Assembly: GCA_003135575.1 (NCBI GenBank)
Contig: PLCG01000041.1
Location: forward strand, 15,750-21,037
DNA: 5,288 bases
DNA from: Nitrososphaerota archaeon
Lineage (GTDB): Archaea; Thermoproteota; Nitrososphaeria; Nitrososphaerales; Gagatemarchaeaceae
Reading direction: 5' to 3'
The notes under the pieces are model-generated. The model saw nothing but the letters and a program-made list of their open reading frames with translations, was not told where the DNA came from and searched no databases. A program made the translations under genes and the position numbers. Of this stretch, positions 1 to 5,071 are shown piece by piece; position 1 is the stretch's first letter, and each line of letters opens with the position of its first letter.

Positions 1-376
1 CTGCAAGGGAGCCCTGGTCGAGGGGCCATCCTTCGAGGGCGCTCGTCGCGCCGGCGACCGCCACCATGGTGGCCGCCGAGGAGCCGAGTCCGGCGCCTTC
101 TGCCAGGGCCGACTTGATGGAGACAGAGACCCTCGGCTCGACCTTCCTGGCCTTGTAGAGCGACTCCACCAGCTTCCTGGCGGGTGCGAGGTCGTCGGGG
201 TCTCGGAGGTTGGAGCGGACGGTCAGCCGGTCGCTCCTCGTCGCCTCGACCCTGACCCTCCTCTCGATGGCAGCCGCGATCGCGGTCGCCCCATGGACCA
301 CAAAGTGCTCGCCCGAGATGATGACCTTTCCCGGCGCCTCCGCGACTCCCTTCAAAGGGCGCTCACGACGGGGCAT
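1..376 (-). CDS. mvk: Mevalonate kinase, N-terminal 125 residues (runs off window)
   Basis: This gene encodes mevalonate kinase, the GHMP-family enzyme that phosphorylates mevalonate with ATP in the cytoplasm, on the route to the isoprenoid chains of archaeal lipids. Two family motifs are visible: an N-terminal APGKVIISGEHFVVHG segment at residues 14-29 (substrate side, Lys17) and the phosphate-binding glycine/serine loop GAGLGSSAA at 94-102. The C-terminal half lies beyond base 1, so the later catalytic Asp and C-terminal motif cannot be checked. The start is ATG at 376. A GAGG element at 387-384, 7 nt upstream, supports it, and no in-frame ATG lies between it and the rps2 stop. It lies 58 bp behind rps2 on the same strand, a gene order common in Archaea, and probably shares its mRNA. 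A related GHMP kinase is the main alternative, but the first motif and the context fit mevalonate kinase well. Confidence 0.9.
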   Translation of the reverse strand, partial: MPRRERPLKGVAEAPGKVIISGEHFVVHGATAIAAAIERRVRVEATRSDRLTVRSNLRDPDDLAPARKLVESLYKARKVEPRVSVSIKSALAEGAGLGSSAATMVAVAGATSALEGWPLDQGSLA

Positions 377-411
377 GTCGCTTCCTCTTTGGCTGGCGAA
401 AATAAGCTTGA

Positions 412-425
412 CGAAGGTGCCTTCG
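412..425 (-). other. Small hairpin in the rps2-mvk gap
   Basis: A perfect inverted repeat CGAAGG-TG-CCTTCG lies 9 bp past the rps2 stop codon. Read on the coding (minus) strand, it is followed within about 10 nt by the T-rich run TTATTTT (406-400). This resembles a weak terminator or attenuator that would lower mvk expression relative to rps2. The stem is only 5-6 bp and the T run is interrupted, so a chance palindrome in G+C-rich DNA is also possible. Confidence 0.25.
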
Positions 426-434
426 GCGCGGCGT

Positions 435-1130
435 CTATCCGAAGCGCTCGTGGCGCCTGGGCCTTTCCTCTTCCTCTTCTTCCATGTCCGACTCTGTGAC
501 CTTCGTCTCAAAGTCGTCGATGGTGTACTTTAGCTGCTGGTCGCCGGTGAGGAGAGAGGAGTGCGTGAGGACCGACCGCGCGAGCAGATAGAATATCGTC
601 GCGAGTGAGCGCCTTCCCCTGTTGTTGCCGGGTATCACGAGGTCGATGTCGTCGGTGATGTTGTCCGTGTCGCAGACCGCGATTACGGGCGTGCCCATTT
701 TCCCTCCCTCTATGATCGCCTGTGTGTCAGAGGCCGGGTCGGCCACGACTATCAGCTCGACGTCGAGGTGCCCTGGGAAGAGCGGGTTGGTGAGCGTCCC
801 CGGCATGAACCTCCCCACTACGGGGATCGCGCCTGTGACCTCGCAGAACTTCTCGACCGGGACCTTCCCGTAGTCGCGGCTCGTGTAGACGACGACGTTC
901 TTGGGGCCTACGAATGAGATGAACTTGCCCGCCTCGTCTATCCTGTGGAGGGTCTTGGAGTAATCTAGAAGGTGTAATCCGTCAGGTCTCGGCTTCGTCG
1001 TGAACTGCTCCATGGACTTGGTCCTGACCTGGGTGCCGATCCTTATCCCGGTCGCGAGCAGCGCCTTCTCTGAGAGTAAGGGGATGACGAATTTCTCGTC
1101 TGAACCGGCATCGTCCCCTTCTTCAGACAT
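435..1130 (-). CDS. rps2: 30S ribosomal protein S2 (archaeal uS2)
   Basis: The gene encodes small-subunit ribosomal protein uS2, 231 residues, of archaeal type. Conserved blocks are RFMPGTLTNP at 107-116, DPASDTQAI at 131-139, and the long CDTDNITDDIDLVIPGNN segment at 153-170 followed by RGRRSLA at 171-177. The N-terminus is acidic (MSEEGDDAGSDE). The C-terminus ends in an acidic run of six glutamates (217-222) and then a basic end, RPRRHERFG; such variable acidic tails occur in the archaeal/eukaryotic S2/SA branch. I chose ATG at 1130. A TTG one codon upstream (1133) is possible but less likely, and an ATG at 1137 is in another frame and stops at once. No convincing Shine-Dalgarno sequence is seen. 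In most archaeal clusters rps2 follows eno directly; here a tnpB insert separates them, so rps2 probably relies on the promoter at 1186-1195. mvk follows downstream. Confidence 0.96.
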   Translation of the reverse strand: MSEEGDDAGSDEKFVIPLLSEKALLATGIRIGTQVRTKSMEQFTTKPRPDGLHLLDYSKTLHRIDEAGKFISFVGPKNVVVYTSRDYGKVPVEKFCEVTGAIPVVGRFMPGTLTNPLFPGHLDVELIVVADPASDTQAIIEGGKMGTPVIAVCDTDNITDDIDLVIPGNNRGRRSLATIFYLLARSVLTHSSLLTGDQQLKYTIDDFETKVTESDMEEEEEERPRRHERFG

Positions 1131-1156
1131 CAATCATGCCACTTCGCTGTCGTCAA

Positions 1157-1171
1157 GCCGAGCCTTTCGGC
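1157..1171 (-). other. Hairpin in the rps2 leader
   Basis: GCCGA (1157-1161) and TCGGC (1167-1171) form a 5-bp stem with a 5-nt loop in the 5' region of rps2. If transcription starts about 25 nt from the proposed TATA box, the hairpin lies at or just past the start site. A role in S2 autoregulation is conceivable, but the stem is short and I see no matching S2-binding motif. Confidence 0.2.
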
Positions 1172-1185
1172 ATCTTTGAGAACCT

Positions 1186-1195
1186 CATTTAAGCG
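1186..1195 (-). promoter_or_regulatory. Putative TATA box for rps2-mvk
   Basis: Read on the minus strand this is CGCTTAAATG, preceded by an A-rich stretch (GTAAAA, 1201-1196) where a TFB-recognition element would lie. The core TTAAAT resembles archaeal TATA boxes. A start site about 25 bp downstream would fall near 1164, giving a leader of roughly 34 nt before the rps2 ATG at 1130. The same ten bases occur in opposite orientation at 1242-1251, where they would serve tnpB. The box stands out as an A/T island in G+C-rich DNA. Without the transcription start the assignment stays tentative. Confidence 0.45.
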
Positions 1196-1219
1196 TTTTA
1201 CGAGTTCGTTGTCACCAGT

Positions 1220-1241
1220 CCCCCGTTTTGGCACGCAGGGG
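1220..1241 (+). repeat. Bulged hairpin, possible left-end palindrome of the element
   Basis: CCCC (1220-1223) pairs with GGGG (1238-1241), and CGT (1224-1226) pairs with ACG (1233-1235). A CA bulge lies on the 3' arm and the loop is TTTGGC. Imperfect hairpins with a bulge near each end are the sites bound by TnpA in IS200/IS605 elements. It lies directly upstream of the proposed tnpB TATA box. It could also simply be part of the promoter region. Confidence 0.35.
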
Positions 1242-1251
1242 CGCTTAAATG
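1242..1251 (+). promoter_or_regulatory. Putative TATA box for tnpB (leaderless mRNA)
   Basis: CGCTTAAATG is centred about 26 bp before the tnpB ATG at 1273, which is the normal distance from an archaeal TATA box to the transcription start. The tnpB message would then be leaderless, in keeping with the lack of a Shine-Dalgarno sequence before that ATG. It is the exact inverted copy of 1186-1195. Confidence 0.45.
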
Positions 1252-1272
1252 GCGTGACGTAACTAACCGTCA

Positions 1273-2535
1273 ATGCAAGCAACGAAATGCGTCATTCAGT
1301 CTCACGCAAATGAATCGCTTGCTGGGCTCCTCGCGGAGTGTCTGATAATCACCTACAATGGTATCCGTTACGCTCAGGAAAACGGAATTGACAACAGGAA
1401 AAGGATGAAGAGATTTTATCAAACGCTTCGGGATACAAAGCTGCCTTCGTGCTACAAGGTAACCGCGATAACGAGAGCATGCGCTGTCATCAAGAGCAGG
1501 AATAAGAGCCTGAGACGACAGATCGAAGTCAGGCATCCAAAGCCGTTAAGGCCCGTTGCATGCATTATCTCTGGGTTCTTCATCACCATGAAAGGACGCC
1601 TATTCATTCCTGTAAGTCGTGACAAGTATGCGGATATTCAACTGAATGATCACGTCGTTAATTCAATCCAGGGAAGGAAGGTAAGAAGCCTCACGATAAC
1701 GCAAAGCTTGCTTTCGCTCTGCTATTCTGATGATATTAGACTCGCGCCGGTCAGAGCAGTTTACGGAGTGGACAGGAATGAGAAGAACATCACATTTGGA
1801 GATATAGACAAGGTTGTGCGGATTGAAATGAAAGAGATTGTCAGAATTAACGAGACCACAAGAGAGATTCTTAGCTCATTCAAAAGAAACGACGTGCGGA
1901 TAGGGAAGAAGTTGACTCGCAAATACTGGAAGAGAGCAAACAATAGAACGAACCAGATACTTCACACTGCAACGAACTTCATAGTGGAGATGGCATCGAA
2001 AAACAGAGCCGCTCTCACTGTCGAAGACTTGACGGGCATACGGAAAATGTATCAAAGAAATAATCTCCATGGCCCGAGTTACAGATTCAGACTGAATTCA
2101 TGGCCTCATTGGAAGGCGAAGCGCATGCTCGAATACAAGGCGGCCTGGAAAGGAGTCACCGTGATTGGTCTCTCTAAGTCAGAGACTTATGGCTCGTCAT
2201 CGCTATGCTCGAAATGTGGGGAGAAGCTCCGCAGTCCCAAGAGGGGCGATCTCGAGCACGGGAGGATGCAGTGGTGCGGGAATTGTAAGGAGTGGATAGA
2301 CAGGGACGTTCATGCGACGCTGAATCTATCTACGAGGGGACTTGCAAGGTTCGCGAGTTCCCTTCCTCGGTCAAAGGGCAGCTCGCAACGAGCTGAACTT
2401 CAGTCCGAGGAAAAAGGGCTGGCAATTGAAGCAGTGAAGGGGAACCCGGTGCGAACGGTAATCCTCAGAGTCGATGCCAGCAAGTTGACTCGCGACTCGA
2501 TGTCTAATCCCAGCGTCGAGCAAATCAAGAGTTAG
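1273..2535 (+). CDS. tnpB: TnpB, RNA-guided nuclease of IS200/IS605-type element
   Basis: This 420-residue protein is a full-length TnpB (OrfB), the transposon-encoded ancestor of Cas12 that uses an omega RNA to cut DNA next to a short element-adjacent motif. The N-terminal half (about 1-155) matches the recognition/wedge part of archaeal TnpBs. The RuvC domain follows: GVDRNEKN at 165-172 with Asp167, VEDLTGI at 250-256 with Glu251, and DRDVHATLN at 343-351 supplying the third Asp. A four-cysteine zinc ribbon lies between the last two motifs: C312, C315, C335, C338. The C-terminus has the VILRVDASKL segment (396-405) I associate with archaeal TnpBs. His347 replaces the Asn usual in the DRDxNA motif. 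No stop or frameshift breaks the frame, so it looks functional and not a catalytically dead repressor derivative. It is more A+T-rich than its neighbours, runs opposite to them, and ends 13 bp from the convergent eno stop. No tnpA is present. The last few codons may belong to the host flank. Confidence 0.93.
   Translation: MQATKCVIQSHANESLAGLLAECLIITYNGIRYAQENGIDNRKRMKRFYQTLRDTKLPSCYKVTAITRACAVIKSRNKSLRRQIEVRHPKPLRPVACIISGFFITMKGRLFIPVSRDKYADIQLNDHVVNSIQGRKVRSLTITQSLLSLCYSDDIRLAPVRAVYGVDRNEKNITFGDIDKVVRIEMKEIVRINETTREILSSFKRNDVRIGKKLTRKYWKRANNRTNQILHTATNFIVEMASKNRAALTVEDLTGIRKMYQRNNLHGPSYRFRLNSWPHWKAKRMLEYKAAWKGVTVIGLSKSETYGSSSLCSKCGEKLRSPKRGDLEHGRMQWCGNCKEWIDRDVHATLNLSTRGLARFASSLPRSKGSSQRAELQSEEKGLAIEAVKGNPVRTVILRVDASKLTRDSMSNPSVEQIKS
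2350..2528 (+). ncRNA. Candidate omega RNA overlapping the tnpB 3' end
   Basis: In known TnpB elements the guide-RNA scaffold overlaps the 3' end of tnpB and runs to the right end, with the guide taken from flanking DNA. This region, past the last RuvC motif, has several potential stems. CCCTT/AAGGG (2360-2364 with 2374-2378) abuts CAGCTCG/CGAGCTG (2379-2385 with 2389-2395, loop CAA). GAGTCGAT/GTTGACTC (2468-2475 with 2484-2491) has two G-U pairs. CTCGATG/CGTCGAG (2496-2502 with 2514-2520) has one. An alternative pairing, GAGTCG/CGACTC (2468-2473 with 2493-2498), competes with the last two. If the element ends near 2528, the guide would be read from about 2529 onward, into the gap and the eno 3' end. 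The structure is a hand reading and the boundaries are approximate. Confidence 0.4.
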
Positions 2536-2548
2536 CAGAACCCACGCC

Positions 2549-3787
2549 TCAAGGGCGAACGGAGGCCATTTTCGCCCCCGTCCCCAGCTCTTCGCCTATT
2601 CTCATGAGCTCGTTGAGCTTCGCGGTCCTCTCTCCGCCCACCACTCCCGACTTCATCAGGCCGCACTTCATTCCGACAGCGAAGTGGGCGAGGTGGCCTC
2701 CCTCGTTGTCCCCGGAGCGGTGCGAGGCTATCACGACGTGAGCGGTCTTCTTGGCAAGGTTGGAGAACTGCTGGGCCTCCCAAAGGGTGCCTATCTGGTT
2801 GACCTTCATGATGACGCCGTTGGTGCTGTTCTTCGAGACCCCGATCTTGAGCCTCTCCACGTCCGTGGTGTAGAGGTCGTCTCCGGTGATGATGGTCTTG
2901 GTGAGGGAGGAGTGGAGCTGGGCGTACCCCTCGAAGTCGTCCTCGTTGAGCGGGTCCTCGATGTAGAGGAGGTCGTACCTGTCGCAGAGCTCGGAGATGA
3001 AGACCATCTGCTCTTCGCGAGAGAGCGTCTTCTTGGTCGTCCTGTAGTAGTAGCCTCCCTTCTTCGGGTCGTAGAGGCTGTCGGCGGCCACGTCGACGCC
3101 GATCCTTATCCTGAGGCCCGTCTTGTCTTGGACCTCGCCCACGACCTCGGAGACGACCCCCATGGCCTCGATGTCGGTCAGCCCGGGGGACCAGCCTCCC
3201 TCGTCGCCCTTGCCTACCGGATACTTCAGCGTCTTCGAGAGCTTGTTCCCGACACCCTTGTGGACCTTGAAGTTGAGCTCGATGGCCTCGCGGACGTTTC
3301 GCGCTCCCAGGGGAGCGACGAGGATCTCCTGGAACGCGGGCGAGAGGTCGCTCGCGTGCTTCCCCCCGCCTATCGTGTTGCCGAGCGGGAAGGGGAGGGT
3401 GCCCGACTTGGGGTCGATGACCCGGCAGAGAGGGACGTCCCGTGCCTTGGCCTCGGCCTCCGCCGCGGCGACGCTGACAGCGTAGGCAAGGGAGCCCCCG
3501 ATCCCAGAGTAGTTCTTGGTCCCGTCTATCTTCCGCAGGTTCCAGGTGATGCTCTCCGCGTCGCCGGCGTCGAGCCCCCTGAACTTGCCGGCGTGCCCCT
3601 TGTTGAATAGCGATGCGGTCTTGTCCGGGTCGTCGCCGACGAAGGGGACGGCCTCGTTGGTCCCGCGGCTGGCTCCCGAGGGGGACATGGCCCTTCCCAT
3701 GTTGCCGTCGACCATGACGTCGGCCTCGATGCCGGGGTCCCCGCGCCCGTTGAAGCAGACCCTGACCTTGATGTCTTGTATCCGCAT
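2549..3787 (-). CDS. eno: Enolase (phosphopyruvate hydratase)
   Basis: Enolase interconverts 2-phosphoglycerate and phosphoenolpyruvate in cytoplasmic glycolysis/gluconeogenesis. The 412-residue protein is complete and of normal archaeal length. The mobile loop SGAS is at 37-40, and His144 and Glu154 (FQE) sit in the expected active-site segment. GDEGG at 194-198 holds catalytic Glu196. Metal ligands are Asp232 (GVDVAAD), Glu277 (YIEDPL) and Asp303 (GDDLY). The catalytic base is Lys328 in KVNQIGT. SHRSGD at 355-360 gives His356, and Lys379 lies in MKSG. All key residues are therefore present. Two family loops deviate: SGASRG where SGASTG is usual, and VVGGERTAK where an RSER-type sequence is usual. 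The start ATG at 3787 follows rpoN by 71 bp, a gap too short for rpoK. Only a weak SD-like GTGA precedes it. The gene ends 13 bp from the convergent tnpB, and no clear terminator is seen there. Confidence 0.97.
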   Translation of the reverse strand: MRIQDIKVRVCFNGRGDPGIEADVMVDGNMGRAMSPSGASRGTNEAVPFVGDDPDKTASLFNKGHAGKFRGLDAGDAESITWNLRKIDGTKNYSGIGGSLAYAVSVAAAEAEAKARDVPLCRVIDPKSGTLPFPLGNTIGGGKHASDLSPAFQEILVAPLGARNVREAIELNFKVHKGVGNKLSKTLKYPVGKGDEGGWSPGLTDIEAMGVVSEVVGEVQDKTGLRIRIGVDVAADSLYDPKKGGYYYRTTKKTLSREEQMVFISELCDRYDLLYIEDPLNEDDFEGYAQLHSSLTKTIITGDDLYTTDVERLKIGVSKNSTNGVIMKVNQIGTLWEAQQFSNLAKKTAHVVIASHRSGDNEGGHLAHFAVGMKCGLMKSGVVGGERTAKLNELMRIGEELGTGAKMASVRP

Positions 3788-3858
3788 GGGACTAGGTCAC
3801 GCTCGCCGCCTCGCCGGATGTGCGCGCACGCTTCACTTCCCTCAGCTCGCCCGTCTGG

Positions 3859-4071
3859 CTAGGTGGGAGGGTTCTTCTGAGCGTAGTACGGGAGGACCTG
3901 GTCGATCAGGTCTACCGATGAGATTAGCATCCTTCTGCAGCAGTATCTCTTGATCTTCAGCTCGTCGAGGACCTTCCCGGGGTTTTCCCCGGCCTTGACC
4001 TTGCTCTCAAAGTCGGCGAACCTGTCGCCGATCATCTTGCCGCAGGTAAAGCACCGGATAGGAATCATCAT
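3859..4071 (-). CDS. rpoN: DNA-directed RNA polymerase subunit N (Rpb10 homologue)
   Basis: This 70-residue protein is archaeal RNA polymerase subunit N (Rpo10), equivalent to eukaryotic Rpb10, a small zinc protein needed for assembly of the RNA polymerase core. It is unrelated to bacterial sigma-54, which shares the gene symbol. The zinc ligands are visible: CFTCGK gives Cys7 and Cys10, and the adjacent pair Cys44-Cys45 lies in RYCCRRM. The segment between them (GDRFADFESKV) is typical. Two consecutive ATGs (4071 and 4068) could start the protein; I use the first because it is closer to the GGTGA element at 4086-4082. It lies 10 bp behind rps9, in the conserved archaeal order rpl13-rps9-rpoN. 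The short C-terminal tail (KNPPT) is unremarkable. Confidence 0.97.
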   Translation of the reverse strand: MMIPIRCFTCGKMIGDRFADFESKVKAGENPGKVLDELKIKRYCCRRMLISSVDLIDQVLPYYAQKNPPT

Positions 4072-4081
4072 TGTAATCTGG

Positions 4082-4086
4082 TCACC
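4082..4086 (-). promoter_or_regulatory. Shine-Dalgarno of rpoN, overlapping the rps9 stop
   Basis: GGTGA on the minus strand matches the archaeal anti-SD and lies 10 nt before the first rpoN ATG. Its last three bases are the TGA stop of rps9, so ribosomes finishing rps9 sit on the rpoN initiation site. This points to translational coupling, and the spacing favours the first of the two tandem ATGs. Confidence 0.6.
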
Positions 4087-4504
4087 TGTATGACTTTTGT
4101 CGTCTTCTTCTCGCTCCTGGTCCGCCGAACTTCTTGGGCTCGGTCTGTCTCGGATCGCCGGCGAGGAGGTATTTATTGTAGGCGGCCATCCGCTCCTTCA
4201 AGCTGGCGCCCTTCACCTGGTCGAGGTAAGCGCGGGCGATGGACATCGCTGCTGCGTCGGCCTGGCTCATGAACCCGCCGCCCGCTACGCTGATGTCGAG
4301 GTCGTACTTCTCCCTCAGCTCGCCCACTATGGCCACGGGGGCCATCATGTGGAGTCGCGCGACCTCGGGCTGCCATACCTCGAGGGGGACGCCGTTCACG
4401 CGGATCCTTCCCTTGCCGAGGGTGAGCGCTGCGGTGGCTCTCGAAGTCTTCCGGGCTCCCGGGTAGAGCTTCGGCTTCGCTGCGGGCTTTGTCTGTGTGA
4501 CCAA
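4082..4504 (-). CDS. rps9: 30S ribosomal protein S9 (uS9)
   Basis: The gene encodes small-subunit protein uS9, 140 residues. Its C-terminal tail reaches the P-site tRNA on the ribosome. Diagnostic parts are GARKTSRATAALTLGKGRIR (16-35), GGGFMSQADAAAMSIARA (75-92), and the basic tail from DPRQTEPKKFGG (117-128) to the universal QKSYR end (136-140). The start must be TTG at 4504. The frame is the same as that of rpl13, whose TGA stop (4513-4511) lies 6 nt upstream, and no ATG or GTG occurs between that stop and the conserved LYPGARKT. An imperfect GGTTGA precedes the TTG. The close spacing indicates coupled translation with rpl13, and the rps9 stop codon overlaps the rpoN Shine-Dalgarno. Confidence 0.96.
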   Translation of the reverse strand: MVTQTKPAAKPKLYPGARKTSRATAALTLGKGRIRVNGVPLEVWQPEVARLHMMAPVAIVGELREKYDLDISVAGGGFMSQADAAAMSIARAYLDQVKGASLKERMAAYNKYLLAGDPRQTEPKKFGGPGARRRRQKSYR

Positions 4505-4510
4505 GTTAGC

Positions 4511-5071
4511 TCAACCGTTCCATCCGATGTTCCGCGCCAGGTCCAGGATGGTCATGTACATCGGGAGCGGCCTCGTCGCCAGCGCGTCGTCCAGCTTCGT
4601 CATCGTTACGCCTGCGTACTTCTCGGGCACGCCGATGTAGACGCGCAGGCGCTTGAGCCCTGCGGTGCCCTTTGGCTTTGTCTTTGGGACCATCCCGCGG
4701 ACCATCCTCCACATGATGTTGTCGGGCTTCCTGGGGTGCAGGGGGCCGTAGATCGGGTTGACCTTGCTGCCGAGCTCGAGCTTCTGCTTCCATGCCGCGA
4801 TCACGGTGTCTCTCTTCCCCGAGAGTACGGCCTTCTCTGCGTTTAGCACAACTATCCTCTGGCCCCTGAGTATCTGCGAGGCTACCTCGGAGCAAAGCCT
4901 GCCAGCGATGTGGCCTGTCGCATCGATGTAGGTCACGCCGTTTGCCGCGGGGGCCACCGCCTTTACGGGCTTGACGGTCTCCACTGCCTTTGCGGGCTCT
5001 GCTGCCTTTACGGGCTTGACGGCCTTTGCCGCCTTCTTGGCAGGCTTCTTCGCCTTCGCCTTACTTGACAA
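4511..5071 (-). CDS. rpl13: 50S ribosomal protein L13 (uL13) with Ala/Lys-rich N-terminal tail
   Basis: The gene encodes large-subunit protein uL13. The conserved core begins near residue 46: YIDATGHIAGRL at 48-59, LNAEKAVLSGKRD at 76-88, NPIYGPLHPRKPDNIMWRMV at 105-124, then KGTAGLKRLRVYIGVP at 134-149. Before it lies a tail of about 45 residues made almost only of Ala, Lys, Pro and Val, including two copies of VKPVKA. The tail has no upstream ATG or GTG. It starts at TTG 5071, overlapping the last 11 nt of rpl18e in another frame. If translation instead began at the in-frame GTG for residue 46, the protein would be 141 residues, near the usual archaeal size. I prefer TTG because it gives tight coupling to rpl18e, but the N-terminus is uncertain. 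The core identification is secure. Confidence 0.93.
   Translation of the reverse strand: MSSKAKAKKPAKKAAKAVKPVKAAEPAKAVETVKPVKAVAPAANGVTYIDATGHIAGRLCSEVASQILRGQRIVVLNAEKAVLSGKRDTVIAAWKQKLELGSKVNPIYGPLHPRKPDNIMWRMVRGMVPKTKPKGTAGLKRLRVYIGVPEKYAGVTMTKLDDALATRPLPMYMTILDLARNIGWNG
4959..5022 (-). repeat. 19-bp direct repeat inside the rpl13 N-terminal tail
   Basis: GCCTTTACGGGCTTGACGG occurs twice without mismatch, at 4959-4977 and 5004-5022. The copies are 45 bp (15 codons) apart and both encode VKPVKA on the minus strand. The sequence between them carries a degraded relative encoding EPAKAVE. The pattern suggests the tail grew by in-frame duplication. Confidence 0.85.

Larger units (their letters stand above)
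1202..2528 (+). mobile_element. IS200/IS605-type element with tnpB only; ends tentative
   Basis: This insert lies between eno and rps2, on the strand opposite to the surrounding operon, and has clearly lower G+C. It carries tnpB but no tnpA (Y1 transposase), so it would be an IS1341-like, tnpB-only element that needs a transposase in trans or no longer moves. The ends are guesses on the IS608 pattern. On the left a TTAC (1198-1201) lies 18 nt before a bulged hairpin (1220-1241). On the right a hairpin (2496-2520) is followed by TCAA (2525-2528). A pentamer GAGTT follows both points (1202-1206 and 2529-2533), which may be chance because this family makes no target duplication. Presence of the insert is well supported; the exact ends are not. 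The true right end may lie anywhere from about 2495 to 2548. Confidence 0.55.

Noticed and set aside
210..533. A plus-strand frame with a hydrophobic N-terminus resembling a signal peptide
   Set aside because: It overlaps mvk and the rps2 3' end in antisense; the hydrophobic stretch is the reverse reading of mvk codons.
1909..2493. A 12-bp direct repeat AAGTTGACTCGC at 1909-1920 and 2482-2493
   Set aside because: Both copies lie inside tnpB in the same frame and encode KLTR. The shared bases are best explained by the shared peptide and chance.
1273..2535. tnpB as a catalytically dead TnpB-derived repressor (TldR-like)
   Set aside because: The three RuvC motifs keep their acidic residues and the zinc ribbon is complete, unlike the inactivated derivatives.
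2536..2548. Possible bidirectional terminator between the tnpB and eno stops
   Set aside because: The gap is 13 bp with no T-run or palindrome, so nothing supports a terminator there.
2684..3610. A 308-codon open frame on the plus strand across enolase
   Set aside because: It is antisense to a complete enolase with all catalytic residues. Its Val/Leu/Glu/Asp/Arg-rich, low-complexity make-up is typical of a frame opposite a G+C-rich gene.
4097..4846. A 249-codon open frame on the plus strand across rps9 and rpl13
   Set aside because: It is antisense to two well-identified ribosomal proteins and has no recognisable domain, so it is a by-product of G+C-rich codons.
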